64,000 nt of DNA from Microbacterium lushaniae (lineage in GTDB: Bacteria > Actinomycetota > Actinomycetes > Actinomycetales > Microbacteriaceae), in assembly GCF_008727775.1 (NCBI RefSeq), contig NZ_CP044232.1, forward strand, positions 3,348,001 through 3,412,000. The letters are read 5' to 3'. The notes under the pieces are model-generated. The model worked only from the letters and a program-made list of their open reading frames with translations, had not been told where the DNA came from and did not search any database. Of the stretch, positions 59,987 through 64,000 are shown piece after piece; within the stretch, counting starts at the first letter, position 1, and each line of letters begins with the position of its first letter. The translations under genes were made by a program, and so were the position numbers.

Positions 59987-60976
59987 CTATCTCTCCCGCG
60001 TCTTGAGTCCGGACAGGACGACCGCCGCGATGATGATGAGCCCGGTCACCACCTGCTGGATGTAGGCGTTCACGCCGAGGATGTTCAAGCCGTTGCTCAT
60101 GACGCCGATGATCGCGACGCCGACGATGGTGCCGCCGAGGTTTGCCGCGCCGGAACGGATGACGGTCATGCCGAGGAACACCGCCGCCACCGAGAACAGG
60201 GTGTTGTCACCGCCCTGCTCGGCCGCGGCGCTGCCCAGCCGCGCGGTCAGCAGGATGCCGCCGATCGCGGAGATGAAGCCGGCCATGGTGAAGGCGAGCA
60301 TCCGCGCCCAGCGCACATTGACGCCGGACAGTCGGGCGACCTCCTCGTTGCCGCCGATGGCGTGCAGGCGTCGTCCGAGGGTCGTGAACCGCAAGAGGGC
60401 CCAGATGAGCACCGAGATCGCGACCGCGAAATACACCGGCAGCGGCACGTTCAGGAACCGGCCTTGGCCGAGTTCGTTGAACTCGGCCGGGAGCCCGAAC
60501 ACCGTCGTGCCGCCGGTGACGATGTATGCCAGGCCGATGACCGAGGTCATCGTGGCCAGCGTCGCGATGAACGCGGAGAGGCGCAGATAGGCGATCAGCA
60601 CGCCGTTGACGAGGCCCACCAAGAGCCCCACCGCGAGACCGGCCAGGATAGCCACCCCCATCGGGTTCTCCCCGAGCAGGAGCGCGGCCGTGACCGCACC
60701 GGCGAGGCTGGAGGTCGCCCCGACGGACAGATCGAAGTCCCCGACGACCATGACGATCGTCTGCGCCCCCGCGATGATCGCGAGGATCGAGATCTGGTAC
60801 AGGACGTTGCGGATGTTCACGAACGACAGGAAGGTGTCCGGGCGCATCGCGAAGAAGAAGAGGATGAGCAGGATCAGTGCCACGATCGTGCCGCTCTGCA
60901 CGAGCACGCGGCCGGCGGTCCGGGACTGTTGGGCCATCATGGCCCCGGTCCGGGTCGGCTCCTTCTGAATCGTCAT
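59987..60976 (-). CDS. ABC sugar transporter permease (RbsC-like)
   Basis: A 329-residue protein with about ten hydrophobic segments. The BPD_transp_2 hallmarks GDFDLSVGATSSLAGAVTA and GNEEVARLSGVNVRW are clear. The ATG overlaps the RbsA-like stop (ATGA). It forms the homodimeric channel of a ribose-type importer. Confidence 0.92.
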   Translation of the reverse strand: MTIQKEPTRTGAMMAQQSRTAGRVLVQSGTIVALILLILFFFAMRPDTFLSFVNIRNVLYQISILAIIAGAQTIVMVVGDFDLSVGATSSLAGAVTAALLLGENPMGVAILAGLAVGLLVGLVNGVLIAYLRLSAFIATLATMTSVIGLAYIVTGGTTVFGLPAEFNELGQGRFLNVPLPVYFAVAISVLIWALLRFTTLGRRLHAIGGNEEVARLSGVNVRWARMLAFTMAGFISAIGGILLTARLGSAAAEQGGDNTLFSVAAVFLGMTVIRSGAANLGGTIVGVAIIGVMSNGLNILGVNAYIQQVVTGLIIIAAVVLSGLKTRER

Positions 60977-62499
60977 GAGGTGGACCTTCCGTAGGCATGG
61001 GAGAGGAGGAGCTCGTCGTCGGCGCCCTCTGCGGAGACGTCGCCGGAGATGGAGCCTTCGTGCATGATGAGGATGCGGTCGCACATCCCGATCAGCTCGG
61101 GCAGTTCGGAGCTGACGGCGATGACGGTGGTGCCGGTCGCGGCGAGCTCCCGGATGAGGCGGTAGATCTCCGCCTTCGTGCCGACGTCGATGCCCCGCGT
61201 GGGCTCGTCCATCAGCAGCACCTTGGGGCGGCGGGCGAGCATCTTGGCCAGGACGACCTTCTGCTGGTTGCCGCCGGACAGCTCGCCGACCGTCTGGCGA
61301 GGGCTGCGGGCCTTGATCTGCAGATCGGCCATACCCCGGCTGGCGATCTCCGCGATGCGCTTGCGCGAGACCAGGCCCGCGCGGCTCACCGCCCCGATGT
61401 TGGCCAGCGCGATGTTGTCCTGGATGGACGCACCGAGCAGGACTCCCTGGCTGCGGCGCTCCTCGGGCACCAGCGCCATCCCCGCGGCCAGCACCCGGCC
61501 CACGCCGGAGTGCCGCGGGACCTCCGCGCCCGCCACGGTGATCGTCCCGGACGCGGACCGCTGCGCGCCGGCGAGGATACGCAGCAGCTCACTGCGACCC
61601 GAGCCGGCGAGACCGCCGATACCGACCACCTCGCCGACGTGTGCCGTGAACGACACGTCCTTGACGCGGCGCCCCTGCAGATCCTGCACGACCAGGGCCA
61701 CCTCAGTCGAGGTCGTCCCCCGCTCGGGGTAGAGCGAGTCGGCGTTGCGGCCGACCATGGTCGAGATGACCTCGTTGATCGTCGTGTCGGCCACGTCCTT
61801 CGTGACGATCGTCTCGCCGTTGCGCATGATCGTCAGGCGGTCGCACAGCTCGAATACCTCCTCGAGCCGGTGGGACACGTACACGACCGCCACGCCTTCG
61901 TCCCGGAGGGCGCGCAGGACGGCGAACACCTCGCGGATCTCGGTGTCGGTGAGGGATGCCGTCGGCTCGTCGAGGATGAGCACCCGAGCATCGGTGGCCA
62001 GGGCGCGCGCGACGGCAACCATGGTCTGCTGCACCGGCGAGAGGTCGCCGGCCAGCTTGCGCATCGAGATCTTCTGGTTCAGCCGCTCAAGATGCTCCCG
62101 GGCCTGGCGGCGGAGGGCGCGGCCGTTGACGATGCCGGCCCGGCTGGGCAGCTGGTCGCCGAGCAGCACGTTCTCGGCGACCGAGGTCGTCGGCACGATC
62201 GACAGCTCCTGGTAGAGCGCCACGATCCCGGCCTTGTGAGCTGCCCGCACGTTGGCGAACTCGACGTCCTCGCCGTTGCGGCGGATCTGTCCCGAGTCGG
62301 GTGCGTACAGGCCCGTGACGACCTTGATGAGCGTGGACTTGCCGGCGCCGTTCTCGCCCAGGAGCGCATGGATCTCGCCGGGCCGCACGGACAGCCGCAC
62401 TCCCTTCAAGGCGTGCACGCCATCGAAGCTCTTCACGATGTCAACGGCCTCGAGGGCGGGGATCGCGGTCAGCACCGGCTCGCCTCCGGTGAGCGTCAC
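60973..62499 (-). CDS. ABC sugar transporter ATP-binding protein (RbsA-like, two ATPase domains)
   Basis: A 508-residue protein with two ABC domains. The first has Walker A GENGAGKST, a signature region read as LSPVQQTMVAVARAL, and Walker B LILDEPTASL. The second has a degenerate P-loop (GLAGSGRSELLR), LSGGNQQKVVLAK and LLMDEPTRGIDVG, the usual RbsA asymmetry. The GTG overlaps the stop of the alcohol dehydrogenase. It energises the importer of the cluster. Confidence 0.93.
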   Translation of the reverse strand: MTLTGGEPVLTAIPALEAVDIVKSFDGVHALKGVRLSVRPGEIHALLGENGAGKSTLIKVVTGLYAPDSGQIRRNGEDVEFANVRAAHKAGIVALYQELSIVPTTSVAENVLLGDQLPSRAGIVNGRALRRQAREHLERLNQKISMRKLAGDLSPVQQTMVAVARALATDARVLILDEPTASLTDTEIREVFAVLRALRDEGVAVVYVSHRLEEVFELCDRLTIMRNGETIVTKDVADTTINEVISTMVGRNADSLYPERGTTSTEVALVVQDLQGRRVKDVSFTAHVGEVVGIGGLAGSGRSELLRILAGAQRSASGTITVAGAEVPRHSGVGRVLAAGMALVPEERRSQGVLLGASIQDNIALANIGAVSRAGLVSRKRIAEIASRGMADLQIKARSPRQTVGELSGGNQQKVVLAKMLARRPKVLLMDEPTRGIDVGTKAEIYRLIRELAATGTTVIAVSSELPELIGMCDRILIMHEGSISGDVSAEGADDELLLSHAYGRSTS

Positions 62500-63566
62500 G
62501 ATGCCCTCCTCGGGTCGTCGATGTCGTTGCAGCGGATCAGCACCTTCGGGTACGCGCCGCCGATGTGCGTGGCGAACGCCTCGGCGGCATCCTCGAGCTC
62601 GAACACCGACTGCGTCAGATCGTCCAGCTCCAGGTAGGGCAGCATCTGCAGCGCGCGCGGGAAGGCGTACGGCGAGACGAAGACGCCGGTGAGGGTGAGC
62701 TCCTTCAGGTACAGGTAGTCGGAGAGGTTCAACGGCATCTCGAAGTCATGCGGATACATCGCGCCGTAGATGACCGTCGCGCCCTTCGCGGCGATGTCCA
62801 GAAGTCCGCGCACCGCACGGGCAGCCCCAGAGGCGTCGATGACGACGTCGAACCCGGCGCCCTGCGTGATCCCCTCGGACCGCGCGTACTGATCCTCCGC
62901 CACCGGGTCGATGACGGCATCCGCACCGTGTCGCAGTGCCATCTCGCGCCGTTCGGCGATCGGCTCGATGAGGGTGAGCGAGGTCGCTCCGTTGCGCTTC
63001 ATGACCTGCAGAGCGAGCTGGCCGATGGGGCCGCCACCGCAGATCGCGACGCGGTCGCCGACCTTGATGTGCGTCTTGTCCGCGATGCGCACCGCCACCG
63101 AGGTGGGCTCCAGCAGGCAGCCATGCAGGAGCGAGACAGAGTCGGGCAGTTTGTAGACCTGAGACTCATGCCAGGTCACCGTCTCGGCCATCCCGGGCCG
63201 GTTGTAGTCCTGGATGTGCTCGCAGAACTGCTGCCTGCCCGCGCGGCAGGGCGTGCACGTGCCGCAGAAGCGCAGGAAGTTTCCGGCGACGCGGTCGCCG
63301 ACCTGCAGCCCGGTGCGGTGGGCACGGTCACCGAGCGCCTCGACCACTCCGGAGAGCTCGTGGCCCAGGCCGATCGGGACGTCGGTGCCGAAGAACCCCT
63401 CCGCCAGGTGCGGATCAGATCCGCAGATCGCCGAGTACGCGACCCGGATGCGGACATCCTCCCCGCCCAGCGGCTGCTCGGGGAAGTCGACGACCCCGAT
63501 CCGGCCGCGGACGTCTTCATCCGGGTCGCGCAGACTGCCGATCTTGGTGACCGCGACTGTTCTCAT
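62496..63566 (-). CDS. Zinc-dependent alcohol/polyol dehydrogenase (MDR family)
   Basis: A 356-residue MDR enzyme. Zinc ligands are in SAICGSDPHL, GLGHELSG and the four-cysteine lobe FCGTCTPCRAGRQQFC. The cofactor motif is ICGGGPIGQLALQVMKR. The pattern resembles sorbitol/L-idonate dehydrogenases and related polyol dehydrogenases. The ATG at 63566 has a GAGGGGG ribosome binding site. It lies between a transketolase subunit and the ABC importer. Confidence 0.9.
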   Translation of the reverse strand: MRTVAVTKIGSLRDPDEDVRGRIGVVDFPEQPLGGEDVRIRVAYSAICGSDPHLAEGFFGTDVPIGLGHELSGVVEALGDRAHRTGLQVGDRVAGNFLRFCGTCTPCRAGRQQFCEHIQDYNRPGMAETVTWHESQVYKLPDSVSLLHGCLLEPTSVAVRIADKTHIKVGDRVAICGGGPIGQLALQVMKRNGATSLTLIEPIAERREMALRHGADAVIDPVAEDQYARSEGITQGAGFDVVIDASGAARAVRGLLDIAAKGATVIYGAMYPHDFEMPLNLSDYLYLKELTLTGVFVSPYAFPRALQMLPYLELDDLTQSVFELEDAAEAFATHIGGAYPKVLIRCNDIDDPRRAS

Positions 63567-63603
63567 TCGTTTCCCCCTCGGGCGCGCGGGCGATGCATCG
63601 GCG

Positions 63604-64000
63604 TCACGGGCCACCGGCGATGACGCGGCGGGTGGCGGCGACGGTCGCGGCCAGTCCGTAGCCGTGCTTGTCGCGCAGCTCCTCGTCCTCACCGAATCCG
63701 GCGTAGACCTGGGGGATCCCGAGGCGCTCGAAGGCGGACAGATGGATGCCGCGGTCGGCGACCACGTCCGCGATGCGGGAAGCGAGGCCGCCGTAGGCGA
63801 GGTGGTCCTCGAGGACGACGAACCGGCCGCCGGTCTCGACCGCGCACTGCGCGATCAGCTCCTCGTCGATCGGCTTGAGCGTGAACATGTCCACCACGCG
63901 CACCGACCGGCCGTCCTTCGCGAGCTCGTCCGCGGCATCCAGCGCCTGCGCCACCACCGTGCCGTGGGTGAAGATCGTCGCGTCGGTGCCTTCGCGCGCC
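63604..64000 (-). CDS. Transketolase, C-terminal (pyrimidine-binding/C) subunit, 3' end
   Basis: Partial: the gene enters from the right edge and 131 codons are visible. ATIFTHGTVVAQALDAADEL, then VRVVDMFTLKPIDEELI and LEDHLAYGGL are the transketolase_C pattern of the smaller subunit of split transketolases, which pair with a separate N-terminal subunit expected beyond the window. In a sugar operon such enzymes usually act on an unusual ketose or ketose phosphate. It is upstream of all the other genes of the cluster seen here. Confidence 0.88.
   Translation of the reverse strand, partial: AREGTDATIFTHGTVVAQALDAADELAKDGRSVRVVDMFTLKPIDEELIAQCAVETGGRFVVLEDHLAYGGLASRIADVVADRGIHLSAFERLGIPQVYAGFGEDEELRDKHGYGLAATVAATRRVIAGGP

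Noticed and set aside
1..64000. CRISPR array, tRNA or rRNA genes, insertion sequences
   Set aside because: I found no regularly spaced direct repeats, no recognisable tRNA arms and no transposase-like protein in any frame. A tRNA scan would settle the tRNA point.

Overview
This window looks like chromosomal DNA of a high-GC Gram-positive actinobacterium, most likely Microbacteriaceae and probably Microbacterium. The reasons are the GC-rich, Ala/Arg-rich coding style, a single-chain glycyl-tRNA synthetase, a coproporphyrin-type heme locus (hemQ with a hemY/cgoX-type oxidase), the frequent hexamer GGATGC/GCATCC, and many genes whose -10 box lies only 6-8 nt before the start codon, as in leaderless actinobacterial mRNAs. 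I see no tRNA, rRNA, CRISPR array, integrase, transposase or prophage.

Layout. 1-6462 (minus): heme biosynthesis in the order hemE, hemY/cgoX, three small envelope-type genes, hemQ, hemC, hemD and the start of hemB. 6496-9729 (minus): a large LuxR-HTH/ATPase regulator and a methyltransferase. 9912-13534 (plus): hemA, a family 2 glycosyltransferase and an HhH-GPD DNA-repair protein. 13689-27009: housekeeping and accessory genes (glyS, a lipoprotein, an SDR, a cyclase-family protein, lhgO, a GNAT, three MFS transporters, a MerR regulator, a POT peptide transporter). Palindromic intergenic elements sit at several of the convergent junctions here.

27013-58 kb is a catabolic island. pcaHGBDC (minus) converts protocatechuate to 3-oxoadipate. 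Next to it is a locus resembling the CoA-dependent hydroxycinnamate (cou) pathway of Rhodococcus: a MarR regulator, an SDR, a CouO-like amidohydrolase, an acyl-CoA dehydrogenase, a MaoC hydratase and a CoA ligase. Then come two paralogous NitT/TauT-type ABC importers. One (38.9-42.4 kb) ends with a PaaX-family regulator and has a 26-bp palindrome at its promoter. The other (47-50.5 kb) lies in an operon with two ACMSD-type amidohydrolases/decarboxylases, an aldehyde dehydrogenase and a ThDP enzyme, downstream of an IclR regulator. Together these suggest import of an aromatic or 2-oxo acid, decarboxylation to an aldehyde, oxidation to an acid, and funnelling into protocatechuate. The substrate is not known from the sequence.

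52552-64000 (minus): a ribose-type ABC importer (RbsA, RbsC and a periplasmic-type binding protein) with a transketolase C-terminal subunit, two zinc alcohol dehydrogenases, an SDR, a DTE-like isomerase and two aldehyde dehydrogenases, which looks like a sugar or polyol catabolic operon. A decayed second copy of the isomerase lies between an alcohol dehydrogenase and an aldehyde dehydrogenase. Strong stem-loops flank the binding-protein gene. No stretch longer than about 300 bases lacks a gene; the longest gaps (16099-16325, 42416-42630) hold the promoters and palindromes described below.
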